DNA of 9,606 bases from UMGS1279 sp045534095 (GCA_045534095.1 JAZSJA010000136.1:1-9606), one strand, 5' to 3'. Shown: positions 1 to 8,067, counted from the first letter of the stretch. Notes: generated by a model from the sequence alone, not told the origin. Numbers and translations: made by a program.

Positions 1-1
1 T

Positions 2-2095
2 TACACCTATAATGATGGCGAAAACTCCATAAAAATAAACGGTAACATTCAGTACACCGCCATTAAACTTAATGATTTAGAAAAAGGCAAATCATACAAA
101 ATCAGGTTTATGTATTATGCCCCAACAACCTCTACCGTTGGCTCAAGCTCCAAGGCTTGGGTTAGTCAGGTTGGTATTATAAAGGGCGGTACGGAAATGA
201 ATTCAAACCTCCCAACAGAATACCTTAAAAAAGGAGCTGTTTTTTCAGGTGAAGCAGGTAAATGGCACGAGTACACTCTGCTCTTCAGAGCCGAAACAAC
301 CGACCTTTATTTTGGTATGGGACTTACCTTTGTATCGGGCTATACACTTTATCTGGATGAATTTACCGTAACAGAAACCGATGAAGATCCCGACGTTGTT
401 CCCGTAGTTCCGGGCAAAGAGCCAAAAGATAAGCTTGTTATTGACTTTGAAACCGAAAAAACAGGTGCAAATGCAGCCCTTTCTCCTAAAGATCGTATTG
501 AAATTGTAGAGGCAGAAGCATATGACGGCGAGACTTCCAATATGCTTCACTTTATAAAGGGTCAGTACGCTTCTGCAACAACTCTTAACTATAGTTCCAC
601 CTATTCAACCGATACCGATGCGGTGTTTACAGTGGGAGTCAAGCCTAAAAAGGTTTACAAAGTTTCATTCCGCGTAAAAACTAATTCTCAAACCCTCCCC
701 GCAGACGCTAAGGATGAGTGGATAGCTATTTACCTTACCTATGGTAAAAAATATTTAGTTTCCTCATATCAACATAATGCTAAACGTGACGAATGGCTTT
801 ATTATGAATATGCTGTTTCTACCGCCGCAGACCAAAATCTACTTTCATTTTTTGTAAATGCCGGCGAATCCACACCCGATATGTGGATAGATGATATCAC
901 CTTTACCGAAACCGATTATGAACCTTTCCTCGGTTGGGGCAATGAGCCAAAAGAAGATATTTTAATCAACTTCGATGATTTTTATGTATCGTACGATATT
1001 TCTTGCGCATCGATTGCAGATGGCCCTGAGCGTGATGGTAAAATTACAAAAGCTACCTATTTAAAGGGTGGAGATTATAACTATAACGTTGTTGCCAACT
1101 ATGGTGCGGTTACTAAGTATCAAGACCCCGTATTTACCGTACCCTGTAAAGAAAACACCCTTTACGAATTCAGTTATTATATTTACGTTCCCAAAGATAC
1201 GGGAGATTTAAGCTATTTTGCAGTGTATTATGATTGGAATAATACTTGGGTGCTTCGTTCAAGCGGTTTAAAAGAACGTGATCAATGGGTTAAAAAGACT
1301 ATAAGATTTACCACTAAAAAAGGTCAAACAAGGCTTTCCTTAACCTTTAACGGCGGTAAGAATATTCCTGATATTTATCTGGATGATATTCGTCTTAAAG
1401 AGCTTAAACCCGGTGTTATAAGCTATGCAAATAACGAGAGTTATTGTGAGGATTGCTTTAACGTTATTGAAGAAAATAATTTAACCCAAAAAATCACAAG
1501 TTCTAAAACTCAGGTTATACAAATTCCCGTTGCGCTTCAACAGCAGTATATATTTGGTGTTACTGTAAAGAGCACTGAAAAATCAAATTCGCGAATATTC
1601 CTATCCTTTGATGGCGTTAATCCTATGGAGCCTTCTGAACCCGATTCACCCTCTGCCATTATTTCTGCAGATGGTAAAACCAGTCGTTACGGAATAGGAT
1701 TTATATCTAATACTTCGGGATATGTGTATTTGGTTGTAGAAAATGATGAAGACATAATTAGCTTGAGCGATCCGTATTTGTTCTTTGCTATGTCATTATC
1801 CTCAAATTTACCAATGGGTATGGCTAAAAAACAGGCCAAGCAAACGCTTTCGGTAAACGCAAACAAAGGTGAACTAAAAGAACTTATCGTATTTGGTAGC
1901 GAAGAGGATCCCGAAAAAGGAAATAACGGATTAGGTGAGGAAAACAATCAGTCTAATGATGGTGCTGATGATTATATTGACGGCAATCCATCAACGGGCA
2001 GTAAAACAATAGCTCCCGTAGTCATTCTTTTCTTTACTTTATTTGTTGTATGTATATTACTTGCAAAATCCAAAAAAGAGGAGGAACAGGCATAA
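2..2095 (+). CDS. Cell-surface protein with three jelly-roll-like modules and NPSTG sorting signal (5' end missing)
   Basis: The frame is open from the window edge, so the true start lies upstream; 697 residues are visible. Three modules of similar layout each end in a Leu/Ile-Asp-Asp-like strand: LYLDEFTVTE (from nt 347), MWIDDITFTE (from 881) and IYLDDIRLKE (from 1373). Such endings are typical of CBM4/9-like or other carbohydrate-binding jelly rolls, so glycan binding is inferred from shape rather than from a recognised family. A distinct fourth domain follows (about 1400-1860), then an acidic, Asn-rich linker. The C-terminus carries NPSTG (1985-1999), a hydrophobic segment and the charged tail KSKKEEEQA. 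This resembles a sortase sorting signal of the (S/N)PxTG type, so the protein is probably wall-anchored or at least membrane-anchored. Its stop codon overlaps the next gene's ATG, which suggests translational coupling with a secreted glycosidase. No catalytic motif was seen in the visible part. Confidence 0.85.
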   Translation, partial: YTYNDGENSIKINGNIQYTAIKLNDLEKGKSYKIRFMYYAPTTSTVGSSSKAWVSQVGIIKGGTEMNSNLPTEYLKKGAVFSGEAGKWHEYTLLFRAETTDLYFGMGLTFVSGYTLYLDEFTVTETDEDPDVVPVVPGKEPKDKLVIDFETEKTGANAALSPKDRIEIVEAEAYDGETSNMLHFIKGQYASATTLNYSSTYSTDTDAVFTVGVKPKKVYKVSFRVKTNSQTLPADAKDEWIAIYLTYGKKYLVSSYQHNAKRDEWLYYEYAVSTAADQNLLSFFVNAGESTPDMWIDDITFTETDYEPFLGWGNEPKEDILINFDDFYVSYDISCASIADGPERDGKITKATYLKGGDYNYNVVANYGAVTKYQDPVFTVPCKENTLYEFSYYIYVPKDTGDLSYFAVYYDWNNTWVLRSSGLKERDQWVKKTIRFTTKKGQTRLSLTFNGGKNIPDIYLDDIRLKELKPGVISYANNESYCEDCFNVIEENNLTQKITSSKTQVIQIPVALQQQYIFGVTVKSTEKSNSRIFLSFDGVNPMEPSEPDSPSAIISADGKTSRYGIGFISNTSGYVYLVVENDEDIISLSDPYLFFAMSLSSNLPMGMAKKQAKQTLSVNANKGELKELIVFGSEEDPEKGNNGLGEENNQSNDGADDYIDGNPSTGSKTIAPVVILFFTLFVVCILLAKSKKEEEQA

Positions 2096-3924
2096 TGAAT
2101 AATCCATTATTTAAAATAATTTGTTTAATATTAGTGCTTTGTATGTCTTTTTCCGCCTTTACCGGATGTAGCAATAAAAAAGATGAAACTGCAGTTTCAT
2201 CCACCGTTTCAGAATCTGATGAGCAGCCTGATGAACAGCCCGAAGATGATGAGATATTTGAAGAAGACCAATATGAAGATACCGAAGATGATGAGTATGA
2301 TGAGATAATCGACGATTCCGATAATAGCTTTAGCGATTTTGAGGATAATTACGAAGACGATTATGATGAATGGTTAGACGAGCTTCCCGAGGAGGAAGAG
2401 GGAGTTTATTATGAGGAGTTAACTGTAAAAAATTCAACCCCCTCCAACACCTATTTTAGAGGCATTAACTATATCCATCAAATGGCTAGTTATTATACCG
2501 ATTCTTACGGACGTCTTTATACAGATAAGCAGCGTGAGTACGAGCTTGAACTTATGGAAAATATGGGTGTCAAAATGATTCGTGCTTTCTACGGTTCTTC
2601 TCTTACCTACAATCCTATCACAAAACAGCATGATTATAATTCTCAAGGTATGAAAGAATTTATATCAGGGCTTAAAGCTATGGATTCTATAGATATTGAC
2701 GTTGGTGTTACCGCTATTTGGTCAATGGAAGATCTTGTTGATAATGAGGAAATTGAAAACACAGTTAAATTTGACCTTGGAGGGCCTGGTATTGTTGTTA
2801 AGGATGACTGGGATGCTACTATAAAAAATTATCGGAATTTTATGAAAAATACCGTATTAACCCTCAAGGCAAATGGCGTTAATAATTTGGGCTATTTCTT
2901 TGCCTATACCGAGTGCAACAATACCTTCACCGGGGATAACCTTGATATTAACGGTGAAAAAGCAGAAAACACTCGTGCCGATCGTGAGTATGAAAAACTT
3001 TATCCCCTTTATGATGATCTCGTTACCGCATTAGATGGCGGACTTAAAGATGCAGGCCTTCGTAACGGCTATAAAATAGTAGGCCCTTGCGATAACTGGC
3101 GTGCCGATGATGGTAGCGAGCCCACATCTTTACTTGTAAAGTATACTATTGAAAATCTTGCGGATAAGGTGGATATCATTGGTTCTCACAATGGTTATGA
3201 TCGTGCAAACGAATACATCAATGATATGTATTATGAAATCCCATTCCAAAAATTAACCTACCCCATGGAGCAGGCTAAAAAGGTTGGCAAGGAATATTGG
3301 GTAGATGAATATAACGTAGCTGTTACAAAATATGGATATGAGACGGTTCGTGCTGCTAATAAAAATCCTTGGAAAGGGGTTGCAGCAGGTGCTATGGTTA
3401 ACGCCATAATGAATATGGGTGATATTTCAAACGTATTCCTTTGGACCCTTTGGGATGAGCAATGGCCCGATAATACCCTTAGCGATGCAACCGGCGAATT
3501 TGATAACGGCATTCAAATTTGTGGATATCTTAATTGCTTGTTTGAAACCCAAACACCCCTTGCACCGTGGTATTCCATCTCTCTGCTTACACGCTATGTT
3601 GGCGAGGGCAACCTTTATGAATGTGAAGGACCCGAATACGCAGTTTACGTTTCTGCTATTAAGCGTAATGATGGTGAAACAACGGTTGTTGTTACCAATT
3701 ATGACATAATGGAAGCAGATGTTAAGATTAACTTTGAAAAATCTATGGGTGGCAAAACCTTCTATCGTTATATTTATGATGCTAACTCTATAAAGCCCAT
3801 ATCAAGCTATGAGATGATAGAGGCAGATGCAGTCGCAAAGGGTGTAACAACCGGATTTTATGATCAACTCCCATCAGGTTCAGTAGCAATTTATACCACC
3901 GAAAAACCAAACTTCGTAAAATAA
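2095..3924 (+). CDS. Lipoprotein glycoside hydrolase, clan GH-A-like, with acidic stalk
   Basis: This 609-residue protein probably hydrolyses glycans at the cell surface; its substrate is unknown. The ATG at 2095 is chosen over the in-frame ATG at 2050 because GAGGAGG lies at 2078-2084 and a lipoprotein signal follows at once: a hydrophobic stretch, then FTGC with Cys25 as the lipidated residue. Residues 39-109 form an extremely Asp/Glu-rich stalk. The catalytic domain starts near residue 118 (FRGINYIHQM). Candidate catalytic residues are Glu273 in FAYTECNN (acid/base) and Glu405 in WVDEYN (nucleophile), 132 residues apart, with Trp450 in VFLWTLW at the position of strand 8. Also conserved with its neighbour are CDNWRADDGSEP (Asp333, Trp335) and GSHNGYD (363-369). 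A small beta domain closes the protein. The Asn that normally precedes the GH-A acid/base Glu is Thr here, so no CAZy family is assigned. The next gene is a full-length paralogue of the catalytic part. Confidence 0.85.
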   Translation: MNNPLFKIICLILVLCMSFSAFTGCSNKKDETAVSSTVSESDEQPDEQPEDDEIFEEDQYEDTEDDEYDEIIDDSDNSFSDFEDNYEDDYDEWLDELPEEEEGVYYEELTVKNSTPSNTYFRGINYIHQMASYYTDSYGRLYTDKQREYELELMENMGVKMIRAFYGSSLTYNPITKQHDYNSQGMKEFISGLKAMDSIDIDVGVTAIWSMEDLVDNEEIENTVKFDLGGPGIVVKDDWDATIKNYRNFMKNTVLTLKANGVNNLGYFFAYTECNNTFTGDNLDINGEKAENTRADREYEKLYPLYDDLVTALDGGLKDAGLRNGYKIVGPCDNWRADDGSEPTSLLVKYTIENLADKVDIIGSHNGYDRANEYINDMYYEIPFQKLTYPMEQAKKVGKEYWVDEYNVAVTKYGYETVRAANKNPWKGVAAGAMVNAIMNMGDISNVFLWTLWDEQWPDNTLSDATGEFDNGIQICGYLNCLFETQTPLAPWYSISLLTRYVGEGNLYECEGPEYAVYVSAIKRNDGETTVVVTNYDIMEADVKINFEKSMGGKTFYRYIYDANSIKPISSYEMIEADAVAKGVTTGFYDQLPSGSVAIYTTEKPNFVK

Positions 3925-3969
3925 AAATGTAGTTATATTTTATAAATTGCACCAAAAGGAGATATACCT

Positions 3970-5472
3970 ATGCAAAAAGTTTATGTAAACAATAAAAAGG
4001 TTATCAATCCTAATTTTAAAGGCATAAATATGATTCACCAAATGTATGAATATATGCCCGATAAATTTGATCGTGTTTATAATGAGGAACAATGTGCTTT
4101 GGAATTTGACACCTTCAAAAAAATGCGTGTTAAAATGATTCGCTCTTTTTATGGTGCGTCACTTTCTTGGGATAACATAAAAAAAGATTATAATTTTGAA
4201 TCCAAGCATATGCAAGCTTTTTATAAATCATGTAATGAGTTTAAAAAAGCAGGCGTTGAAATAGGTATTACTCCCCATTGGACAATGAGGGGCTTTTTGG
4301 ATGACCCCTATGTGGGTGAACTCCCCAACGGTATAAATATTTCTCGTTTTGGTAACGTAGTTAAGGATGATTTAGAAGCAACCGCCAAAAATTTCGAAAA
4401 ATTTATTGAGCGTTCTGTAAATGAGTTTGAAGCACATGGTATAGATAATATTAAATATCTTTTTGCTTTTACCGAGTGCAACAACACCTTTAACAGTAAT
4501 AATCAACAAATTAAAAACGAGAAAAAATACCTTTCGGTTGTAAGAAGAGAGTATGAAAAATTGCTCCCGATTTTTGACCGATACATCACCGCCATTCATA
4601 ACGGATTGGTTGCAGCAGGTAAGCGTGATAAATATAAAATTGTTGCCCCTTGTGATAACTGGCGAGCAGACGACGGAAGCGAGCCCATCTCAATTTTAAC
4701 TAAATATTGTTGTGATAACCTTGCCGACAAGGTGGATATCATAGGTTCTCACAACGGATATGACCGCTCCTTTGCCTTTACTGATGATACCTATTATGAT
4801 ATCCCATTTATCAAAATGCCCGAACCTCTTGGACGTGCTCAGGGGGTTGGTAAAGGCCTTTGGATTGATGAATATAACGTTATGATTCACAACTGCTATA
4901 CTGCCGATAAGTACGTGGTGGTAAATCCCGACCCTATGAAAGGTGTTGCCCTTGGTGCAATGACCAATTCTATAATGAATATGGGGTGCGATAACGTATT
5001 TTTATGGGGGCTTTATGATCAACAATGGCCCGATCACAGAAACTCGGGTGAATTTGATGACGGTGTTCAAATGGTTGGTTATATTCCGTGCCTTATGCGT
5101 TCGACTACGCCATATGCCGCTTGGTATTCTCTTTCCCTCATTACTCGATATTTGCAGGACGGCCAGGTTTATGAGAGTAAGGTTACAAAGGGCACATACG
5201 TTTCGGCTTTGAAACGCACCGATGGCGAAACAACTGTTGTTCTTACCAACTATATTGATGAACCTACCCACGTTGAGATTGATTTTGAAGAGTCTTTTGG
5301 TGGCAAAACCTTCTATAAATATATTTATGACCCTAAAACCGTAAATCCTAAACCTGGAAACGAAATGATTGGTTCATCAGGCTCGGTAGGGGAGATTGAT
5401 AAAAAAATCACCGATGAACTGCCTGGTTACGCTATGGTAATCTACACAACAGAAAAACCTTGCAATTCGTAA
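3970..5472 (+). CDS. Cytoplasmic paralogue of the GH-A-like glycoside hydrolase
   Basis: This 500-residue protein aligns over its whole length with the catalytic part of the upstream lipoprotein but has no signal peptide, lipobox or acidic stalk, so it should act in the cytoplasm. The start is supported by AGGAG at 3957-3961, 8 bases before the ATG. Landmarks match the lipoprotein at a constant offset of 104 residues: Glu169 in FAFTECNN, Asp229 and Trp231 in CDNWRADDGSEP, Glu301 in WIDEYN and Trp346 in VFLWGLYD. The two candidate catalytic glutamates are again 132 apart. A beta domain with KRTDGETTVVLTNY and GGKTFYKYIYDP ends the protein. The 45-base gap to the previous gene shows no terminator, so co-transcription is likely. 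An inferred division of labour is that the lipoprotein cuts outside and this enzyme trims imported oligosaccharides; a non-catalytic role for one copy cannot be excluded. Confidence 0.82.
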   Translation: MQKVYVNNKKVINPNFKGINMIHQMYEYMPDKFDRVYNEEQCALEFDTFKKMRVKMIRSFYGASLSWDNIKKDYNFESKHMQAFYKSCNEFKKAGVEIGITPHWTMRGFLDDPYVGELPNGINISRFGNVVKDDLEATAKNFEKFIERSVNEFEAHGIDNIKYLFAFTECNNTFNSNNQQIKNEKKYLSVVRREYEKLLPIFDRYITAIHNGLVAAGKRDKYKIVAPCDNWRADDGSEPISILTKYCCDNLADKVDIIGSHNGYDRSFAFTDDTYYDIPFIKMPEPLGRAQGVGKGLWIDEYNVMIHNCYTADKYVVVNPDPMKGVALGAMTNSIMNMGCDNVFLWGLYDQQWPDHRNSGEFDDGVQMVGYIPCLMRSTTPYAAWYSLSLITRYLQDGQVYESKVTKGTYVSALKRTDGETTVVLTNYIDEPTHVEIDFEESFGGKTFYKYIYDPKTVNPKPGNEMIGSSGSVGEIDKKITDELPGYAMVIYTTEKPCNS

Positions 5473-5531
5473 AAAAATATGGTATATTTCCTTTAGACAC
5501 AATTTATTCACAATTTAAAGGAGATATATTT

Positions 5532-5930
5532 ATGAATACTAATGTTTGGCAGATGATAAAATTCACCCTTTTTTCCATTTCTGCAGGTATTATTCAAGTT
5601 GGTTCCTTTACCCTTTTAAACGAAGTTTTTGAGATGATTTACTGGCCCGCATACCTTATTTCTCTTATTCTTTCGATACTTTGGAATTTCACCTTAAATC
5701 GCAGATATACCTTTAAATCGGCAACCAACGTGCCTGTTGCCATGGCAAAGGTTTTTGCCTTTTACCTGGTGTTTACGCCTATTTCCACTTGGCTTGGTTA
5801 TCTTGCAGAGGGAGCGGGGGTTAATGAATATATAGTGTTGGGTGTAACAATGTTGAGTAACTTTGTTTTAGAATTTTTATTCTGCAAGTTTATTGTCTAT
5901 CAAGGCAATGAAAACACACTAAAAAAATAA
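5532..5930 (+). CDS. GtrA-family small membrane protein
   Basis: This is a 132-residue integral membrane protein with four predicted transmembrane helices (about residues 8-30, 36-54, 69-93 and 97-120). The motif WNFTLNRRYTF (51-61), between helices 2 and 3, is the hallmark of the GtrA-like family (PF04138). Members are thought to flip or help handle polyprenyl-phosphate-linked sugars for modification of O-antigen, teichoic acids or other surface polymers. The ATG at 5532 is preferred over the in-frame ATG at 5460 because AAAGGAG lies at 5517-5523 and the earlier ATG would overlap the end of the hydrolase gene. The 59-base gap has no clear terminator, so the gene probably belongs to the same transcript. 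No glycosyltransferase partner is present in the window, so the sugar and polymer are unknown. It is the last + strand gene before a terminator. Confidence 0.88.
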   Translation: MNTNVWQMIKFTLFSISAGIIQVGSFTLLNEVFEMIYWPAYLISLILSILWNFTLNRRYTFKSATNVPVAMAKVFAFYLVFTPISTWLGYLAEGAGVNEYIVLGVTMLSNFVLEFLFCKFIVYQGNENTLKK

Positions 5931-5993
5931 AATCAAAGGGATTTAAAAACCCAAATTTATTAAAGCTCTTTAAATAAGAATAAAAAGAAATTA

Positions 5994-6039
5994 AAAATCT
6001 GCAACAAAAGTGCAAAAAAGCACTTTCGTTGCAGATTTT
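5994..6039. terminator. Bidirectional intrinsic terminator between convergent genes
   Basis: A 20-bp stem pairs 5994-6013 with 6020-6039 around an AAAAAA loop, with a single A/C mismatch. Read on the - strand, the stem is followed by a T-rich run (TTTTTAATTTC), a good terminator for the M20 gene. Read on the + strand, it ends in TTTTA, which serves the surface/hydrolase/GtrA cluster. Confidence 0.88.
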
Positions 6040-6053
6040 ATGTTTATAAACAT
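6040..6053. repeat. 14-bp perfect palindrome
   Basis: ATGTTTATAAACAT is a perfect palindrome that starts one base after the terminator stem. It may be a protein-binding site or chance in AT-rich DNA. Nothing else in the window repeats it. Confidence 0.5.
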
Positions 6054-6087
6054 TTTTATCCGAATAGGTTTTTCCTCAATGGCTAAG

Positions 6088-6123
6088 ACCCGTTCCGCGG
6101 CCGGAAAGCGAGCGCATTTTTTT
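6088..6123. other. GC-rich patch with small hairpin in the convergent intergenic region
   Basis: Bases 6088-6115 are markedly GC-rich within an AT-rich gap. TTCCG (6093-6097) and CGGAA (6102-6106) form a 5-bp hairpin around CGGC. A T run at 6117-6123 follows after GCGAGCGCA, so a weak + strand terminator or a remnant of an inserted sequence is possible. There is no coding evidence. Confidence 0.35.
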
Positions 6124-6144
6124 ACATCCCCTTTTCCCTTTAAT

Positions 6145-7443
6145 TTAAAGATTGCCCTTTAAATATTTTAAATACTCTTCTTTAGTTAGGGTAGGTGTGA
6201 AATTCTTTATAATATTCTCTGCTTTTTTAGCCCCGTCAACCAAAAGACCAACCGTCGTTAAAGCCATAAGTTTTGCGGGGGTCAAAACGGCATAGTCGTA
6301 ATTTGCAATTTCAAAATTTTTTGAATGAAGACCACCGGTAAACCCACCTATGCAAGGGTGAATTGCGGGCATAATGGAGCTGATATCACCCATATCGGTA
6401 GAGCCGGCAAGGGTGTGATTGGTTAAGATATTTTCATCGCCAATAAGTTCCTTGGCGACCTCTTCCATAGCCGAGTTAAGACCGTCGGATTCGCATAAAG
6501 GTAGGTATCCAACTGTGTTTTTGATTTTAGCTGTTGCACCAATCATCTGGCAGGCACCTAGAATGCTGCGGTCGGTAACCTCATTCGCCTTTTTAACCGC
6601 TTCAACAGTGGCACCGCGAACCTGCATTTCCATTGTTACCCTGTCGGGCACCACGTTTACAACCTTACCACCGTTTGTAATAATGGGGTGGATTCTGATT
6701 TGTTCTTCCTCACGGAAGGTATCACGGTTGGAGTGTATGCCTAAAATGGCAAGAGCGGCTGCGTTAAGAGCGTTTGTGCCGTCAGCAGGGGAGGCAGCGT
6801 GGGAAGCCGTACCTAAAAAATCAACCTCTTTGGATATAAAGCCAAGACTGTTTACTTTTAGAAATAGTTTTTGGTCGGGAGTTTTGCTTGATGCGTGAAG
6901 CATCATCGCCATATCTACATCGTCAAAAGCACCCTCGTAAACAAGCTGTTGCTTACCGCTAAAATATTCTAATTTTCCCTCGTCTTTAAGGGATTGCCTG
7001 AAGTCAAGTTCAATAAATTCTTCGGCAGGCACCGCCATAAAGGTTACGTCGCCGTCTAAATACTCCATAATGCCGCTTTTTTTCAGTATGTATGCTGCAC
7101 CAAGCAAGGCACCGATTTGAGCCGAATGTCCGCAGGCATGCACCGCACCATTTTCCTTAGCATCAGGATGCTCTGCACAACAAATGGAGTCAAGCTCACC
7201 AATAAGGCAAATGTTATATTTGCTATTTTTACCCTTTAGGGTTGCCTTAACACCTGTAATGGCAAGAGGATGTTTAAAATCCATACCAAGCTCAATAAAG
7301 GCCTTCTGCACCAAAGCAGAGGTTTTTTCCTCTCTGAATCCAAGCTCGGGAGTTTTGTAGACCTCTTCGGCTATATTTTTTATCCATTTTGCACCTTCAT
7401 CAGCAACAGATAAAAGCTTTTCTTTTATTTCTTTAAAGTCCAT
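6145..7443 (-). CDS. M20 family (M20D/AbgB-like) metal-dependent amidohydrolase
   Basis: This 432-residue cytoplasmic enzyme hydrolyses an amide bond using a metal centre. It belongs to the M20D group, which includes N-acyl-amino-acid hydrolases and AbgB-type p-aminobenzoyl-glutamate hydrolases. Visible family features are PELGFREEKTS near the N-terminus, GELDSI (82-87), the metal-ligand motif HACGH (102-106, with Cys104 and His106), AEE (140-142), His183 in MLHASS, the dimerisation-domain motif GTASHAASP (211-219) and His373 in GGLHSKN. Length and motif order are normal and no key residue is missing. The ATG at 7443 has GGAGAGG 7 bases upstream (7451-7457 on the + strand), and a near-consensus promoter lies just beyond. 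It is transcribed alone, convergent to the GtrA cluster, and shares a terminator with it. HACGH followed by a Met-rich MAMMLHA core favours an AbgB-like rather than a hippurate-hydrolase substrate, but the substrate is not determined. Confidence 0.92.
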   Translation of the reverse strand: MDFKEIKEKLLSVADEGAKWIKNIAEEVYKTPELGFREEKTSALVQKAFIELGMDFKHPLAITGVKATLKGKNSKYNICLIGELDSICCAEHPDAKENGAVHACGHSAQIGALLGAAYILKKSGIMEYLDGDVTFMAVPAEEFIELDFRQSLKDEGKLEYFSGKQQLVYEGAFDDVDMAMMLHASSKTPDQKLFLKVNSLGFISKEVDFLGTASHAASPADGTNALNAAALAILGIHSNRDTFREEEQIRIHPIITNGGKVVNVVPDRVTMEMQVRGATVEAVKKANEVTDRSILGACQMIGATAKIKNTVGYLPLCESDGLNSAMEEVAKELIGDENILTNHTLAGSTDMGDISSIMPAIHPCIGGFTGGLHSKNFEIANYDYAVLTPAKLMALTTVGLLVDGAKKAENIIKNFTPTLTKEEYLKYLKGNL

Positions 7444-7489
7444 TTAAAACCTCTCCAAAAACTATAATAAAATAAGTTATTATGGATAA

Positions 7490-7518
7490 ATTATATGTCT
7501 TTTTAAAAATAAAGTCAA
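7490..7518 (-). promoter_or_regulatory. Sigma-A type promoter of the M20 hydrolase gene
   Basis: On the - strand TTGACT (+ strand 7513-7518) is followed after exactly 17 bases by TATAAT (7490-7495). The predicted start site near 7483 gives a leader of about 40 bases before the ATG at 7443. Confidence 0.85.
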
Positions 7519-7566
7519 TTAAAATAAAAGGAAACTGTAGTAAGAAATGGTCAAAAATCAGGATTT

Positions 7567-7604
7567 AAAAAAATCGGGGAGGATGTAAAAATAACATCTT
7601 CCCC
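7567..7604 (-). terminator. Intrinsic terminator on the - strand without an assigned gene
   Basis: On the - strand an 11-bp stem (+ strand 7594-7604 with 7576-7586, one G/T wobble, 7-base loop) is GC-rich at its base and is followed by GA and seven T's (+ strand A run 7567-7573). No such T run follows on the + strand. It therefore ends a leftward transcript that begins in the gap between the M20 and tRNA genes. Confidence 0.75.
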
Positions 7605-7607
7605 TGA

Positions 7608-7652
7608 TATTGCCGCTTTTCCGTTCCGATAACAGGCGGCAATAGTTATCGG
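7608..7652 (-). ncRNA. Candidate structured RNA: H-type pseudoknot upstream of a terminator
   Basis: Two perfect stems interleave. GTTATCGG/CCGATAAC uses + strand 7645-7652 and 7626-7633 (8 bp); GCGGCAATA/TATTGCCGC uses 7636-7644 and 7608-7616 (9 bp). In - strand order the first-stem 5' arm is joined directly to the second-stem 5' arm, then come 2 bases, the first-stem 3' arm, an A-rich 9-base loop (AACGGAAAA) and the second-stem 3' arm. A short first loop and a long A-rich last loop fit an H-type pseudoknot, with slight fraying. The terminator starts within a few bases. The layout is like a compact riboswitch or attenuator, or a short small RNA, but no known class was recognised and the promoter upstream is weak. 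The two stems could instead be mutually exclusive hairpins. Confidence 0.45.
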
Positions 7653-7886
7653 ATATCTATAATAATTATTTGCATTAAGGTTTGAAAATATGCAAGTCCA
7701 TAAAAATAATTTTTAAATATGAAATTAAAAGGATTTGAGAACTTGTTGAAAAATCACATAAAAGCAAATAAAGTGGGTTTACCCGCAAAAAGTTACAATC
7801 TAATATATATAATTGCACAATTTTTAAGGATTAAAATCCAAAAAACTATATAAACTAATTAAAAATAAAAAAAATCCAAAAAAAGG

Positions 7887-7915
7887 TTGCAAACTGAAAG
7901 AGTTTTGTGTATAAT
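7887..7915 (+). promoter_or_regulatory. Promoter of tRNA-fMet
   Basis: TTGCAA (7887-7892) and TATAAT (7910-7915) are separated by 17 bases. The expected start near 7922 lies 13 bases before the mature tRNA 5' end, leaving a short leader. Confidence 0.82.
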
Positions 7916-7934
7916 AATATTACAAACTAAATAT

Positions 7935-8010
<76 letters not shown>

Positions 8011-8048
8011 AAAAAACTCGGTACACCATAAGGTGTGGCGAGTTTTTT
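8011..8048 (+). terminator. Intrinsic terminator of tRNA-fMet
   Basis: AAAAAACTCG (8011-8020) pairs perfectly with CGAGTTTTTT (8039-8048), and ACACC/GGTGT pairs inside around ATAA. The stem begins at the first base after CCA and ends in a T run. Confidence 0.93.
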
Positions 8049-8067
8049 CTTGTTATGCGATTTTGTT

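Larger units (their letters stand above)
7519..7886. other. Non-coding gap between divergent M20 and tRNA-fMet genes
   Basis: This is a 368-base AT-rich stretch with no convincing gene on either strand. Its left part holds the terminator at 7567-7604 and the interleaved stems at 7608-7652. The rest (7660-7886) shows only small inverted repeats, such as TTGCAT/ATGCAA around 7670-7696 and GGGT/ACCC at 7778-7786, and a duplicated ATCCAAAAAA. Nothing else could be assigned. Confidence 0.6.

Noticed and set aside
2050..2094. Upstream ATG at 2050 as the lipoprotein start
   Set aside because: It would add 15 residues ahead of a perfect lipoprotein signal peptide and overlap the previous gene, while a strong ribosome binding site serves the ATG at 2095.
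6419..6898. 159-residue + strand ORF
   Set aside because: It is antisense to the clearly real M20 hydrolase gene and has no family features.
7608..7652. Pseudoknot on the + strand
   Set aside because: On that strand the loop that must cross the 9-bp stem has zero bases, which is not sterically possible, and no T run follows; the - strand arrangement is better.
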